A DNA stretch of 64,000 bases from Brachypodium distachyon (taxonomy: Eukaryota > Streptophyta > Magnoliopsida > Poales > Poaceae): the NCBI RefSeq assembly GCF_000005505.3, contig NC_016131.3:15025501-15089500 (forward strand), read 5' to 3'. This document shows, piece after piece, positions 13,601 through 26,000 of this stretch (positions are counted from its first letter, which is position 1; each line of letters begins with the position of its first letter). The position numbers and the translations under genes are program-made. A model generated the notes under the pieces. That model did no database searches. It saw only the letters and a list, made by a program, of their open reading frames with translations, and had not been told where the DNA came from.

Positions 13601-14951
13601 TTTTCTCATTGATTATTTCCTAAGCTACGGAACATATACCCTTTCCTGATTGTACTTTCTGTATCAGAAAGAATTTCATATGCTGGCTTGTAATCACATT
13701 TGTTTGCTATTCATGCCATGGCAAGCTATCTTACTTTACATGATTGGTGTGTTCTAATTGCGCTTGTTCTCCCTTGCAGATTGGTTCCATGGGGATATCT
13801 ATTCTATTACCCTAGAAAATGTCGGTAATCTCATAGGCTTCAAGTGCCATGCATGCCGTCTGAGAGCTGTACCTGTTTGTCCATATGCACAAACCGATGC
13901 ATTTCTTGGGGATCAATCAAGGGAAGACGCTGTCGACATGTGTGTAGAGGACAAGGACATCAATTGTCCTGAAGATCCGGGCACTTCTGATGGTCTGAAA
14001 GAGCTTGATGATCATAATATCGAGGAGGTGCTCCACGGTCATGACATTGAGAAACAGGCCGGTGATCATAATTGTTTGAAAGTTCTTGAGAATCAATCCA
14101 GGGAAGATGCTGTTGACATGTCTATAGAGGACAAGGGCATCAATTGTCCTGAAGATCTGGTCACTTCTAATGGTCTGAAAGGTTTTGATGGTCATAATGT
14201 CAAGGAGGTGCTCCACAGTCATGGCATTCAGAAACAGGTCGGTGATCATCATTGTTTGAAAGTGCTGGAAGATCATAATGGTCTAAAAGAGCCCAGCAGT
14301 CATAGCACGGAGAAAGAGCTTGATGATCGTAATTGTTTAAAAGACCCAGGCAGTCGTAACAACATGAAAGAGGCTGACAGTCACATCACTGCGGAAGGGC
14401 CTCATGATCATAATAATCATTGGGCCCAGAAAGAGCTTGATAATTATAATTGTCTGAGTGAGCTGAGCAGTCATAACAATGTGAAAAATCTGGACAGCGG
14501 GAACAATACTGAAGAGCTTGGTAGTACTAAAGATAGCAAGTTTGCTGCTGGAGAGACACAATGTATGGAAGAGCTGGAGAACCATAACAGTCTGAAAGAC
14601 CTTGACAATCACAATGGCACAAAAGAGCTTGATTATCACAGCAGTGTGGACAGGCTTGTTGGTATTAACAATCTAGAAACGCTTGACAATCATAACAGTC
14701 TGGAAGAGCTTGATAATCAGAACAGTCTGAAGGATCTTGACAATCATAAGAGTCCAAAAGAGCTTAGTACTGAAGGTGGTAATTTTTCTGCAGCAAGACA
14801 TACTGGTGGTTTTCTAGATGAGCAGTCTAACACTAGAATATGTAGCGAAGCTCTGGTCATGACATCACAAAGTGATTCTGTGAAGGAATCTATTGCATTG
14901 CAATCCAAGGATAGTTCCCAGGATAATTGTGTTCCTGCTGATCATGAGTAG
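7628..14951 (+). CDS. PTM-like DDT and PHD-finger chromatin protein
   Basis: Nine exons: 7628-8535, 8631-9236, 9984-11019, 11114-11396, 11482-11606, 11681-12144, 12526-12554, 12803-13426, 13780-14951. They sum to 5,247 nt and 1,748 aa. Domain order: a PTM/DIR17-type Tudor-like start (residues 1-56, with GFGVFGG and YEDGDSEEV), a basic and Ala-rich linker, a DDT domain near 230-290, PHD1 near 424-470 (CYLCGMDG, then LLCCDGC and WYCPEC), PHD2 near 1127-1175, a basic AT-hook-like stretch (GKRGRPRK), and PHD3 near 1337-1386. The family reads histone marks. Arabidopsis PTM is also described as an envelope-bound factor with C-terminal membrane helices. Here the tail is wholly hydrophilic, so I infer a soluble nuclear protein. 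The tail carries two levels of repeats. Exon 7 is only 29 nt and supplies PHD2 cysteines. Confidence 0.88.
13905..14770 (+). repeat. In-frame repeats in the PTM-like tail
   Basis: Two levels are visible inside the last exon. First, a 60-codon (180-bp) unit starting QSREDAVDM occurs twice in a row (near 13,914 and 14,094). Second, a degenerate 10-11 residue unit of the type LDNHNSLKEL, rich in Asp, Asn, His, Leu and Lys, continues to about residue 1685. Indels keep the frame. The region is predicted to be hydrophilic and disordered. Confidence 0.75.
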
Positions 14952-16789
14952 GATAATAGGGTATGTGGACAGTAAGGAAAGTGCAGTCGGACATGTTTTT
15001 TTTTTCTGAGCTTGTACTGTTCACTTGTTCAGTCCTGCTGCTGCTTTGCTAGGGAACTCATTTGACTAGTGTTGTGGGTTGCAGAGCTATCTGGCAGCTT
15101 AGTTTGTGCTGTAGGATATATTACCTTGGTGATGCAACACAAAATAATAATCTGCAAGAAGGAAAATATACTTTTTGGTATTCTTCATATTGGTCATTTC
15201 CTCAGGGACCTGACAAGCGAAGAGTTGGAAGTATTGACTATGACGTAAACTTTTGTTCTTGGTAGGGCTGATATATAGGGAATATATGGGTACCATTTCC
15301 TGCCCATGCTTTCCGGTCAGAGCTTGTGATTCATTGTGCACTTTGATGAGATTGTGCATTGATTGGGTTTCTTCAAGTACCAGTGGTTGTTTTTGGCTAT
15401 GCTGCAACTAACTCATGATGCATAAGGTAGTCAATTTTGTTTACATGTCCCTATTCGTTTGTGTTGAATATCAGCATATTTCTTGCAAAAGAAAATAGCA
15501 CTGAACTTGTTTATTTTCCATTATGACGATGTTATATGACTTGCATGTTTTCTGGTGTAGCTAAGGTTCACATTAAGCTCTCCCTACTGGGTTAACGATG
15601 TTGTTGGTATGTAGGCTAAAGGTGATCAAAATACTGATGTAGCAAGAACATAGTGTTTAGCTTTACATAAATGAGTTGTGTTACCGTTGTATTTTAGAGA
15701 GGAGGAATTTGAAGGTTCTAGATAATAAGGTATATCATGTGGAAGCATTGGGAACATGGACTGTCCCTCTGCCAATCTACCTACCATTCATCTCACCCTT
15801 TCCATGTTAAAAACATTAATTCCATCATATCAATTCTGCCAATGCACAGTTTTTCTCTCCTGTTTGTGCTTTTCCAGTTTGCACCCATCTATGTATCTAT
15901 CTGATCTTGTTTACTCTCCCTGTATACAGGAAGGAGATAGAGATGAAGCATTCAGCCATTCACTACCGCTGTCAAGAACAAGGAGTTCCCATTCTCCATG
16001 ATTTCCCTTGTGCACTCAATAGATGTTACATCAGATTGACTAGATATCTTGATGGTTCATTTTTTTTGGCTTTTTCTAAGTGCTGCTGTACATCCTGCGA
16101 AAGAGTTTATCTTGGCTTATTGTTTTTTCCTGTATATTGGTTCCATTAGGCTTCAGGATATATATAGGGAAAATACTAGCTCACCATGCAGTTTAACTGA
16201 CAGATTCAGATCGTAGAATGATTTTGTTGTACTTTGCTGGCTCTATTTCCATCTGATGGTTATACCCTGGTTTAGCAATCTCTTGCAGAAGCTGTTAGCC
16301 TGTTGCAGTTCTTAGATCTAAGGTCTAATTTTTTCTGTTACTAGATCAATCGCAGATGTTTCCTGGCTCTCCTGCCTGGCACGTCCCGGAGCTATCGCGT
16401 GCCGTGGGGAGTGCTGTCTTTTACTGTGCGACCAAAGAAAAGTTCGAAGGAAAAGGTTGGAATCACAATTTGGCTCCAAGGAGCGCATGTTCCCAGGAGA
16501 AAAATATAAAAATATATTGTTAAAACATTTCCCAAAAGATAACATATGTGGAAGTTCAAGTCTTCCTAGTGTACGTAAACTTTCCTGCTACAACGAAGTT
16601 TTGTGCACCTGAGTTAGACTAAGAGGAAAAGGATGAAAAGCTGGGATGATCATAATAAAAGGAAGGCCATTAGTCATTCAACTGGTGTTGTCCGTGCAAT
16701 CCAGTCCCTAATCTTCGTGTTTTTTATTCGAAAACTAGTCGTGCATTACATTTACAAGAAATGCAATGAATCCTGGCTGTTAAATTGAA
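14952..16789. other. 3' region of the PTM-like gene
   Basis: Probable 3' UTR (to perhaps 15,450) and then intergenic sequence. I see no second gene, RNA or complete transposon. Short open frames are scattered and unconvincing. Confidence 0.4.
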
Positions 16790-16891
16790 TTTGAGTGTTT
16801 GTCAAAATTTAGATGTATGTAGACATGACTTAGTGTATAGATGCATCCAAATTTAGTCAAAGTTGAGACATTTTTTGTTGGACGGAGGAAG
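16790..16891. mobile_element. Stowaway-like MITE, left end eroded
   Basis: It has the typical inner sequence of short Pooideae Stowaways (TAGATGTATGTAGACATG and GTATAGATGCATCC) and a right end GGACGGAGGAAG followed by TA. The left terminal repeat is not recognisable, so the left boundary is approximate. Confidence 0.55.
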
Positions 16892-16927
16892 TAATGAAAT
16901 TGGGATGATGTTGTATCATTACCAACG

Positions 16928-17245
16928 ATGACTCTACCATATGTAATCAGTCCTAGGAAGGTGATTGAAATTGCAAGCTCTAAAAAGAAGCTTCCTTCCT
17001 TTTACTGCATTCTGGATAAACATGCTAAACCTGGTAATGTTAAAAAAGGAGCTGCAGCTGGAAGGATCACTAGAGCTTCAGAGAGGCTTAAGCAGTTAAT
17101 TGATGATGAGGAGAAAAAAACAAGACATGCTGTTGACAAGGAGGAAGTAGGTTATGGTGACTCGGTTGATGATCCTGACTATTTTGCAGAGATGGTCGAG
17201 AGTGAAAACTATATTGAAGATGGAGATGATGACATGTACATGTGA
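16928..17245 (+). other. Unrecognised 105-codon open frame
   Basis: It opens with ATG directly after the MITE. The predicted product has a basic middle (KKGAAAGRITRASERLKQL) and a very acidic end (EDGDDDMYM). That composition is seen in nuclear proteins and in DNA-binding transposon products, but I do not recognise a family. The acidic reading continues in another frame to about 17,340, which hints at a frameshift in an older, longer gene. No promoter or partner exon was identified. Confidence 0.25.
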
Positions 17246-17343
17246 GGAAAGTGTTGAAGATTGTGGAGAAGATGTTGATGCTGACCAAGAAGGAAAGGGG
17301 AAGAAAGTGGACAAGGGAAAAAGGAAAGACAGAGGACGATCAT

Positions 17344-17850
17344 TCAGATGATGATGCATTGAAGCTTCGACTCCGGAGATGAGGACACACAATATAATTT
17401 TAAGGCATTTTCAAAAGAAGACATGCTCCAACTCCTCCGCCCAACTATCCGTGTACAGCGGTAGAACAACACCGTCTCGCCTCCATAGAGAATGTACATC
17501 GACACCTCCAGCGCATGCATATAGTCATCTTTCGAATTGAACGAGACAAAAAAATGGCTAGGCAAAGAGGTTACCTTCGCTCGGATGCGCCCAACGCCCA
17601 AGCTACATTGACCGTAGATAGCCACCACAAGCGTACCGTAGGAAAGGTGCAATGCCATCATCTGTGCCCGTGTGGCGGGCACGGCAATAGCAACAAGGTT
17701 GCGGCTAAGCATACGATCTTCCTTCTCAGTCATCTCAAGCGTGTGCGACTGGACGATGTGGCTGGTGGATGGACGGAGTTCCGTCTCAGCGCGCCAGACG
17801 GTCTCCTCGACGTAGTAGGGAATAGTCTTTCCACCTTTTAGGATATCACC
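17344..17850 (-). pseudogene. Possible DUF4283/CCHC-type retroelement protein fragment
   Basis: Reading leftward from about 17,840, a frame contains TEKEDRMLSRNLVAIAV, then FFVSFNSKDDYMHALE and a TRIVG stretch. This pattern (a short beta-alpha-beta domain with SHFFVSF followed by a GGETVLF-like strand and a TR...G motif) resembles the N-terminal part of grass DUF4283/zinc-knuckle proteins linked to retroelements. The frame ends within the window with no zinc knuckle, so it looks like a fragment. The family call is weak and based on memory of the pattern only. Confidence 0.25.
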
Positions 17851-18915
17851 GCCGCTTGGGGAGACGGGGCACGAAATGTGGAATTTAGGGTTTCCATGGT
17901 CAACGGATGGGAATGGGGAATTTCTATCGAGAGGGGGGGGGGGGGTTCACACCTTATAAGGAGGGGATGATGGGGTTCGGTTGTGAGGGAGAGAGACGCG
18001 GGGGGTTATTGCAAAATAGGATGTCGTCAAAGCTTGACAACAAGTGGCCCCTTAGTCTAATACTTGCCATGTCGAACGCATATGCATGTTGATGCCAAAT
18101 ATAGGATTGTATGTGCATTTTAAGGGACCAAGGACTTAATTAGATGAATAACACTAGTTTAGAATGGTTTCGCTAGTTCTAAAGCGACGGAGAAAAAACT
18201 ATTTCTAAGTCGACGCTAACAACCATCCGATCCAATCATTGAGATTTGTGCAAGATTTATATAAGTATAAAATAATGAGAAAACTTTAATTGGATGGATA
18301 TGACAGACGACTTAAAAATAGACACTCCCAATTTAGCTACCTATTATTATTGATTATAGTATATAAAAATCACCCATACGGCCGCTACTCGCTTCGTTTT
18401 CATGCACACCAATCGGTGTGTGTGCACACACATGGCTCCTTCGTTCAGATCAAGAACATGATTTGCATGATGGATGGACTAAATAATTGCTCCTCACCAC
18501 TATAGATCACCTTCGTCTCTGCTTGAGGGAGATATCTTAGTTAAACATGTCAAGCATCCATCATCGTTCCGCCGATGATCGCGACGGCGAAACCAATCAT
18601 ATTGGACGATCGAGCAAAGCAAGGACGACGTACCACCCAGCACACATAATGTATTCCTCCCTTGTCGTTTCAAGGATTCTTCAGCTAGCTTGCCACGTAC
18701 CTTGATGGTGAAATTAGCAATCGATGACGATGCAAACCCCAAATTATTGGTGCCTGCTGCATTATGTGCGGTCCGACTCAACATGCATGACTAACATCCC
18801 TCTCAAAGACAGTTGAGCAAGTGTGTGTCGACTTTTTTTTCAGTGCTGTGTACGCGTTGTGTAAATCTAGCTTGCGGGCTGCTGGATTTCGGTTTTGCGT
18901 CCGGGCTACTTAATA
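17851..18915. other. Intergenic sequence
   Basis: There is a G homopolymer near 17,935-17,946. Nothing else is recognised; no coherent coding frame on either strand. Confidence 0.35.
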
Positions 18916-19059
18916 GTTCCTCCGTCTTTAAGAAAGTGTCGTCTTTTTTCTGAAAATAAACGAACCTACACAATAAAATGTGTCTGAACAAAACTGCGAC
19001 ACTTATTTTGAAAAATGTGTCTGAACAAAACTGCGACACTTATTTTAAAGCGGAGAGAG
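18916..19059. mobile_element. Stowaway-like MITE with internal tandem duplication
   Basis: It is flanked by TA on both sides, with left end GTTCCTCCGTC and right end AGCGGAGAGAG. A 35-bp segment that includes GTGTCTGAACAAAACTGCG occurs twice, at 18975-19009 and 19012-19046. Normal members of this group are near 110 bp; the duplication accounts for the extra length. Confidence 0.6.
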
Positions 19060-20297
19060 TATTTTTTGAACTCAAAATGTGCGTCGTTACGATACTTCCA
19101 GGTCCACGGAGTCCTTTTTGGCTGTAATTAACTTCCATGCAAGATGCAAGTTGCAGTCGTGCATGTTTGACTGACTGACTGACTGACCCCGTGCAGCTAG
19201 CTTAGCGTTTACCTTTTCTTCCTTGTCCAACGTGAGACACGACAGACGACGACTTTGCACACGACCGACCGGGATTAATTCGGCAACCGGCATCGAGCTG
19301 ACTGACCTTAGCCATTTAAGGAGACGTTCAAAGCTACAGTAGCTAATTAACGAGAATTTGCGCACTGAACCTTTTTGCTGAATTTTGCGACAAGGATCAT
19401 CACTCGTACGTGCGATTGTTGAAAAATCTAGCGATCGAGCGTCCAGATCAGAGCGAGACTTGATCAGTTCCTAGCTTAAAGTTTCTAGCTTACGTACGTA
19501 GAGGGTAGGGATAATCGTGTGGCTCCTGCTCCTAGTTGGACCCCGTCCACTGCTTTTTCTAAAGTAGCAGCAAAAGTAACTTTCTCTTGCCATGGCCGGC
19601 CCGCCCCAACTGGCCACGCATAAAACAAGGTGCTGCCTGTTGCGCCACGGTTTTGGACCGCGACGTACGTCTTTGTTTCTACCTGAAACTAAAATTAAAA
19701 CCAAGGAATGCTTGCTCCCCTGTTTGATCTGTGGTTCATATACTAACGTACGAGACCAACTAATATCCCATGGTTCTGGTTAATTTCAAAAGAAAAACAA
19801 TGGGCGTATTAGCATTTCTTTTCTTGTCGGGAATCCGTACCAAAATTCCTCCCATGATTGCATTCTCTCGTTAAACAAAACAAGCAAACACGGTGGACCT
19901 CCTGGGAATTATCTCCCTTCTACTATTAGCATCTCACTCTGATCATTTTATTGTTTTTATAAGCCCCCTCAAATAAGATAAGCATAGCAATAGGAGATTA
20001 GGAGGAGGAGGGCCTTAAAAAAATGGAAGCCGACAACGTAATGCACCTATTGATTTTGACTCGGCCCACAGCAAAGCAAACCAACCAACCACTCGTCGGC
20101 GGCAGGAAGGAAGAGGAAGTTTCCGACCTAACTCCACCGTCGGCCGCCGCGCCCACAGAGATATTTCAAGGAAGAACCCCAAATGACACGCCAGCCAAAT
20201 AAACAACAGTCATCCGTCCCCGTCCTCGGCTTCCCCACGCGCAAAAGTCCAAGCCGGCCAGTCGCCATCCATTCTGCCCACCCACCGCAGACGCGCC
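19060..20297. other. Intergenic and upstream region of ERD15-like
   Basis: A run of GACT repeats lies near 19,170-19,186. The rest has no gene. The 150 bases before the TATA box are C-rich and probably promoter. Confidence 0.4.
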
Positions 20298-20304
20298 TAT
20301 AAAC
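20298..20304 (+). promoter_or_regulatory. TATA box of the ERD15-like gene
   Basis: TATAAAC within a GC-rich setting, about 110 bp upstream of the start codon. A start of transcription about 30 bp downstream would leave an 80-base leader. Confidence 0.6.
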
Positions 20305-20412
20305 GCCCGCTCCCGGAGCACCCAGAGCCCACCACCGTATACCCGAAGTCCCCTTCTTCGGTTCTTCCTTTCCCACCCACAAAAGGCAGAGACGATCGTC
20401 GTCGTTGGGAGG

Positions 20413-21009
20413 ATGAGCAGCGCGGCCATGGCGCAGGCGGGGCTGAACCCGGACGCGCCGATGTTCATCCCGGCGGCCTTCAGGCGGGTGGAGGACTACT
20501 CGCCGCAGTGGTGGGAACTCGTCAACTCCACCGCATGGTTCCGCAACCACGCCTTGCAGAACCCCCAGGAACACCGGGTGGAAGCCAAGGTAGAAGAAGA
20601 CGAGCACGACGACATCGCCGCGCTCCTCCCCGACGACCTGCTCCACGACGCCGCCGACCTCTTCCTCTACTCCCCGCCGCCACTACCGCCGCAGCCGCAG
20701 CACCAGCCCGATCTGCTCCACCGCTACGGACCAGCCGCCGGTACGCTGCTCTAAATTAGAGGAATACACTTCTCTGCTGATCTAGCCCATCTCTTCCTCC
20801 TCCTCGATCGAATTACGAATCAAGGTCTGACAACCGGAGTTGCGCTGTGAATTTTAATTCCAGGGTTCGGCGGCCACGGCATGGACGCGGTGGCGCTCCG
20901 GGCGCAGCTGAGCGTGGTCAACTCGCCCAGGGACACGCAGCCCAGCTGGCACGCCCAGAAGCCGGCGCAGCAGCAGCTCGTCGGCGGCGGCAACCGCCAG
21001 TGGCGCTAA
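20413..21009 (+). CDS. ERD15: ERD15-like PAM2-motif protein
   Basis: Two exons, 20413-20740 and 20864-21009; 474 nt, 157 aa, one GT-AG intron. The N-terminus has a clear PAM2 motif ([14 protein letters not shown]), the peptide that binds the MLLE domain of poly(A)-binding protein. It is followed by the ERD15 signature [12 protein letters not shown] and an acidic stretch ending [13 protein letters not shown]. These define EARLY RESPONSIVE TO DEHYDRATION 15 (CID1/LSR1) proteins, small acidic regulators of ABA and stress responses. The second exon encodes a Gln-rich tail ending in GNRQWR. A second in-frame ATG five codons downstream is an alternative start. Regulation by dehydration is family knowledge and was not visible in the promoter. 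Confidence 0.88.
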
Positions 21010-22311
21010 CTACAGCCAAAAGAGCCCCTCGCCTTTGCCTTCGCTGCTGCTGCTCTGTACTTTCTCTAGTGTAACCTTAAGTTCAGTTCAGTCTAGACTG
21101 TCTCTCTTCCTCTGCTTCTGTTGTTTATACAGCTAAAAAAATGAAGGGAAGAAGAAAATACTGCAGCCTGCAGGAACTTGCATAGTTCTTCCCCCTTGTA
21201 CTAGCTACCTCCCCTGTTCAGGAATGTTTTAGAAAAAAAGGAAATGGCAAAATAGAATCATGTGTGCTGAATTCTCCCTTTGTTGGTGTGACTTGGGCAT
21301 GGGAGTTGAGATGGCAATGGAGTGAGTCTGTTGCCAGGCCAATTCCACAAGTAGTGCCTCCGCTTTTCTTCTTCCTTTGCTTCTGATTTCCCTTTTCGCA
21401 AACTGCTTCACCATTAAAATGAATGATGGTGCTGAATTTGTGTCTTTTTACAACCAAGAGCTTGAAATGGAAGTAATTGATCAAGGAAGGTTGTGTAGTG
21501 ATTTCGAGTTCGTGCCTAGTTCTTGAAAAGGGATGATGAATCTTGCAAGTCTGCTATAGACATCGCTGCAAAAGGGAAGAGATGCCACTGCAAAAGGGAA
21601 ATGAAGGCTCTATTGGATTGATCATGACTGACACAGCATTTCGAGGAAATGGTATTTGGAGACATCACCATCAGTTGACCAAAGCTCTATGCATCTTCTA
21701 TAATAAGGCGTAGCAGGCAGATGATGGCAGCCAGAGACTGCTTCAGATGAACAGGCTAATTTCTTCCTGCGGGAGGCGTTTACAGTCTGCACAGATCCCC
21801 AATAAACACTTTCTGCATTCTTCAGGTTACCTTTCAGTTTCAGGCCTCTCCCTTGAAACGAAGAACATACCAGATTTCGAAGTACAGCCATGCTAGCTTA
21901 AATCATGCAGGCAACACCATCTTCCATTAACTAAGCAGTTTAAGATGCAACCAGAGCTGAAGAGAATTTTAGTCCATGCTTTTCGCAAAAAAAAAGAAAA
22001 GAATTTTAGTCCATGCAGCAGTCGATCTTTCAATTGTCAAATTCAACAGTGAAGCCACGATCGGTACTATGTCCAGGCTATTGAAAATGAAATGGGTACC
22101 AGGTTTGAGTTTGAATGGGTTAGTGGTCTGTATCTGCGGACGAGAAAAACGAATTCAGCAAGTCCTTGCTCAAGGAATTGTACCCAAGTGTCGCTGTTCA
22201 AAGTATTCTATGCACGCATAGATAATACCGATAAAATATGGAAATTTCGCTGCTTGACAATACCAAGCAGCATATATAGACTAGGAAAATATGACCGCCA
22301 GTTATTAGCTA
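21010..22311. other. Intergenic sequence
   Basis: Probable 3' UTR of the ERD15-like gene up to about 21,230, then plain sequence. A short A-rich direct repeat with GAATTTTAGTCCATGC occurs twice near 21,965-22,015. No gene is supported. Confidence 0.4.
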
Positions 22312-22422
22312 CTCCTTCCGATCCGTATTACTTGTCGAAATATTACATGTATCTAGATGCTTTTTAAGCATAGATACATCCAATTTGGGCAAATTTGAGA
22401 CAATTAATATGGATCGGAGGGG
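22312..22422. mobile_element. Stowaway MITE
   Basis: TA target duplication at 22310-22311 and 22423-22424; ends CTCCTTCCGATCC and GGATCGGAGGGG are inverted repeats. The interior (ATTACATGTATCTAGATG and AGCATAGATACATCC) matches the common 110-bp Pooideae Stowaway type also found at 24,487. Confidence 0.8.
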
Positions 22423-23025
22423 TAGTATCTTCGGTGGATGGTAACAGAAACAGCAACAGCATTTTATGAGTAGGGTGCATGAAGTCATAATTTGCATATA
22501 GAACAGATGGCCGTCACAGACCTCACGACAGTGATACAATACCTCCAAGGCATTGACACTAGCTAACCTGTGCCCTTCAAAGCACGACATCTCTCTCAAA
22601 TACATGTCACACGGTCACACTCGTCCAACCCATAGCTATTAGCTTCGCTTGTGTGACACAACTGACTTTGGTCACTTTCACTTAGGTTGCCTAAAACGCG
22701 AAAAAAGATTACATGGCACATCACCATAACACAACACACAAAAAGGCAAATAGCATCTCATGGTTTACTATGCTGATCATACCAGGATGAGCAGTTGCAT
22801 TTTACAGGACCTCAAAAATGGGCTGGACGGGAAAAAGTCTCCCTCACTATATGTGATCAAGCATATGAAAATAGAGTCAGGCAACCAGGGTACTTCAACA
22901 CACCATTCTGATTCTCCGGGTTACACAGGCAGCTACATTAACAGTACGATAGTTAGACAGTATGACTCACTGTTCGAGCAATAAGAGGACGGGGCTGATC
23001 AACTGCGTGGTAATATATCCCAGAC
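22423..23025. other. 3' side of the UBP24-like gene
   Basis: Probable 3' UTR (minus strand) for the deubiquitinase plus intergenic sequence. No other feature recognised. Confidence 0.4.
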
Positions 23026-26000
23026 TTATATTTGCTTGTAGAACAGGACATATGCTTGGTCATGCAAGACCTGGTTCACATTGACAGGTGAGACATTGTT
23101 GTCATCGAATCGAAGCCACTGCCCATCAGCATGCTTCGCATCAGCAGTGTAGTGCCCCCTGGACGGTCCGGTCCCATGGTGAGTGATGGTTGCAACGAGC
23201 TCATATCTTCTACCCTGCATGACATGAAAGCAAGATGTTAGATCAACTGAATGAAGCATATCCGAGAAAAAAACAGTTCAAATTGCTATTGTCAATGTTA
23301 GATCAACTGAATGAAGCATTCTTTGCATCAGCAGTGTAGAACAGGACATATTCTCCCTCTATGTTAAGTGCACATAAATTTGCGTCTGATGCATCAGAAC
23401 ATACTGATGCAGTAAGAAAAGGGTTTTATAAACATAAACACGAGCTTAAAGATACTACTAAACCTGTGTGTAACGGAATCAGGTTAAACAAGCCTAGGTT
23501 GTTTCTATGGAAGGAAGTACAAAGATAAAGCATTCCCTAAATCACTGATCAAATAGTAGATACAACAACTATATTGGGATAGATTTATAAAAGCATATTC
23601 AGAAAATTAGCACCTCTGATGATGGCGAGCTTAGCAGATCACGATTGAGAACAAGCTCAAGAGGGAAGTGGAGTGGCTTGTAGAGTTTATTGCACCCAAA
23701 ATTTCCATAACTGAACCTCTTCAGGTGTAGTATCATTATCTTTGAAAGTGTGTGGATCTTGACTAATTTTCTAGCTGTCACCACTCCAGCCTGCAAGGTC
23801 AAGTTTGGACGTTTGGTCAATGACAACTGTAACTTATTACGAAAAGATAAAAGTAACACTATAAATTTTATAAAAGAGAATCATGAAACTGTAACAAAGA
23901 GATGGATAACAGAACACAGAAAGAAGTACAATTCAACCACCTAAATCAACTTGTAGCAACAACAACAAAAGAAGTGGCAACCAGAACAACTAGCTTGGCA
24001 GTGTACAAATGCATCATAAATCAATGAGGTTACAGCAAAATAGATGGTGTCACTTGTATGTTAAATAATAACCTTCAGAATGATGTAATCATTCTCCTAC
24101 GAATTAAGTAGTTACAAACTTCGAAAATCTAGCTACTGACACTAATTTTAATAAGAACCTTTCCAGCAGCTGTTCTGTATCCTTCCAAAGACTCGGGAGA
24201 GGAAAACATATGAAGCGCATCGTCAAGTGTCTGAACAGCATCTGGGCATATATCAAGATGGAGCAGCAGGAATGGCTGAACTGTGGCAGACGGTTTTTTA
24301 CCTGATTAATTCAGAAGGAACATACAACATAAGGAGCACAGAAAAGTGCATATAACTGAACCTGCTTTACAAAGGTTTTAAACTAAGACAATTTGCCCAA
24401 CAACACTAATCATAATTTCACATTCCAGAGCGAAATCAAATTCTCAAGCAGGATTTATGACAGCAACTTTTTATGACAAATAAATATTCCCTCCGTTCCA
24501 AAATTCTTGTCGAAATCTTACATGTATCTAGACACTTTTTAAGAATAGATACATCCATTTTTGAGCAAATTTGAGACAAGAATTATGGAACGGAGGGAGT
24601 AGTTATTAACATTGTGAAATGCAAAGGTAAGAAAATATGTTTTTTTTCCTTGACAGTTGACAACAATAATGCGTCTCAAGAAACTTCATTTACAGACAAG
24701 CTAAGGTACTAGTATTTTCACCGGAAACATGAGAAAGGCACATACCAAGAAACTGCAGTTTTCTCAGAGAATCATCATTGTTACTAGATCAAAGTTGGAT
24801 AAGAACAATTATTTATCAGCACAAAAGGCAGTTACCTGCAGCTTTAACCGTGCTTTGTAGCTGGCCTCCAAAAATAGCACTTAGTTCGGAGGGAACAAAA
24901 CTCTGTGTTCTCATAATTGCAGATTTGTTCTTCCTTCCCACGGTCTCCCAGGCATCATCATCAGAAGAAGAAACAACCATACCTTCCTTTGAATTTAAAC
25001 CATTGCCGTTAAGCTTCAACAGTTCATCATGCATTCTATCCATGGCAAAACTTAAAAACTCTTGCGCATCTTCTTGCCTGCAGAAATGCATAGCATCATA
25101 AACGGAACATGAATTTTCATTGCAAGGTTAATAAAAGCATAATACTGATATCTAAAGTAATACAAAGCTGACGGAGAGCATTGCTTATAACTTCAATGAT
25201 AAATTGGTTTCCTGTAAAGGACAAACGACATATAGACATATATGATAGAACTAACAGGATCAGCTAAATATGCACCAACATCCATGTCTCACTAGACTTA
25301 TGCTAAAGAAATAGGCACGAACATGAAAAAAGAGAGATTGCCATCATCAACCAGTACTCAGAACAGTCAAATAATCAGCATTCACAGTTTCGTGAATTTT
25401 GGTTCAAAAACTAGTAATAACAAAGAACAGCATCAACAAGAACTTGCCTTGGTCGAGCAAATGTTCCTGCCGGCACATCTGGAGTAAAATTTCTCAGAAC
25501 TTGATCAAACATGGCAGGATTAACTGCTTTTCCAGATACCATAATAACCTTCTCATTTTTATTCATAGCGGACCCATCAAGTACATCCAATTGAGATATC
25601 AGCTCAACAAACGCATATAAAGTAGGGTAGCCAGCCTAAGATGAAGTGGTAGTCAGAACAAAACTAATGGAATAAGCACAGACAGAACATGAAACTGAGC
25701 AGTACCTTGGGTATATTCCGAGTCCTCAGGTCCTGTAAAAGCTGAACAAAAGGCGAGCATGAAAGAAAAGCCTGCAAGGTCGCATTCAGAAAGCATATAT
25801 TTCCTGTATTCTTCAAACCATGAGGAAGCAATGGTTTGTTCTGAAAGGTTTCCTTATTTAAGCTTGTGACGGACTCGTCTGCTGAAGCTGCAATAATAGG
25901 TGCATCAACACTAGTGCTTCCATTCTCAGTTACTACCATAGCTGAACTGCTGCTTTGTGTGTCTTTTATTCCATCAAGGGTCACCTCTGGCCTTTCAAGT

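Noticed and set aside
13917..14639. Two minus-strand frames of 119 and 100 codons
   Set aside because: They are complements of the PTM-like tail repeats, whose frame is fixed by PHD3 upstream.
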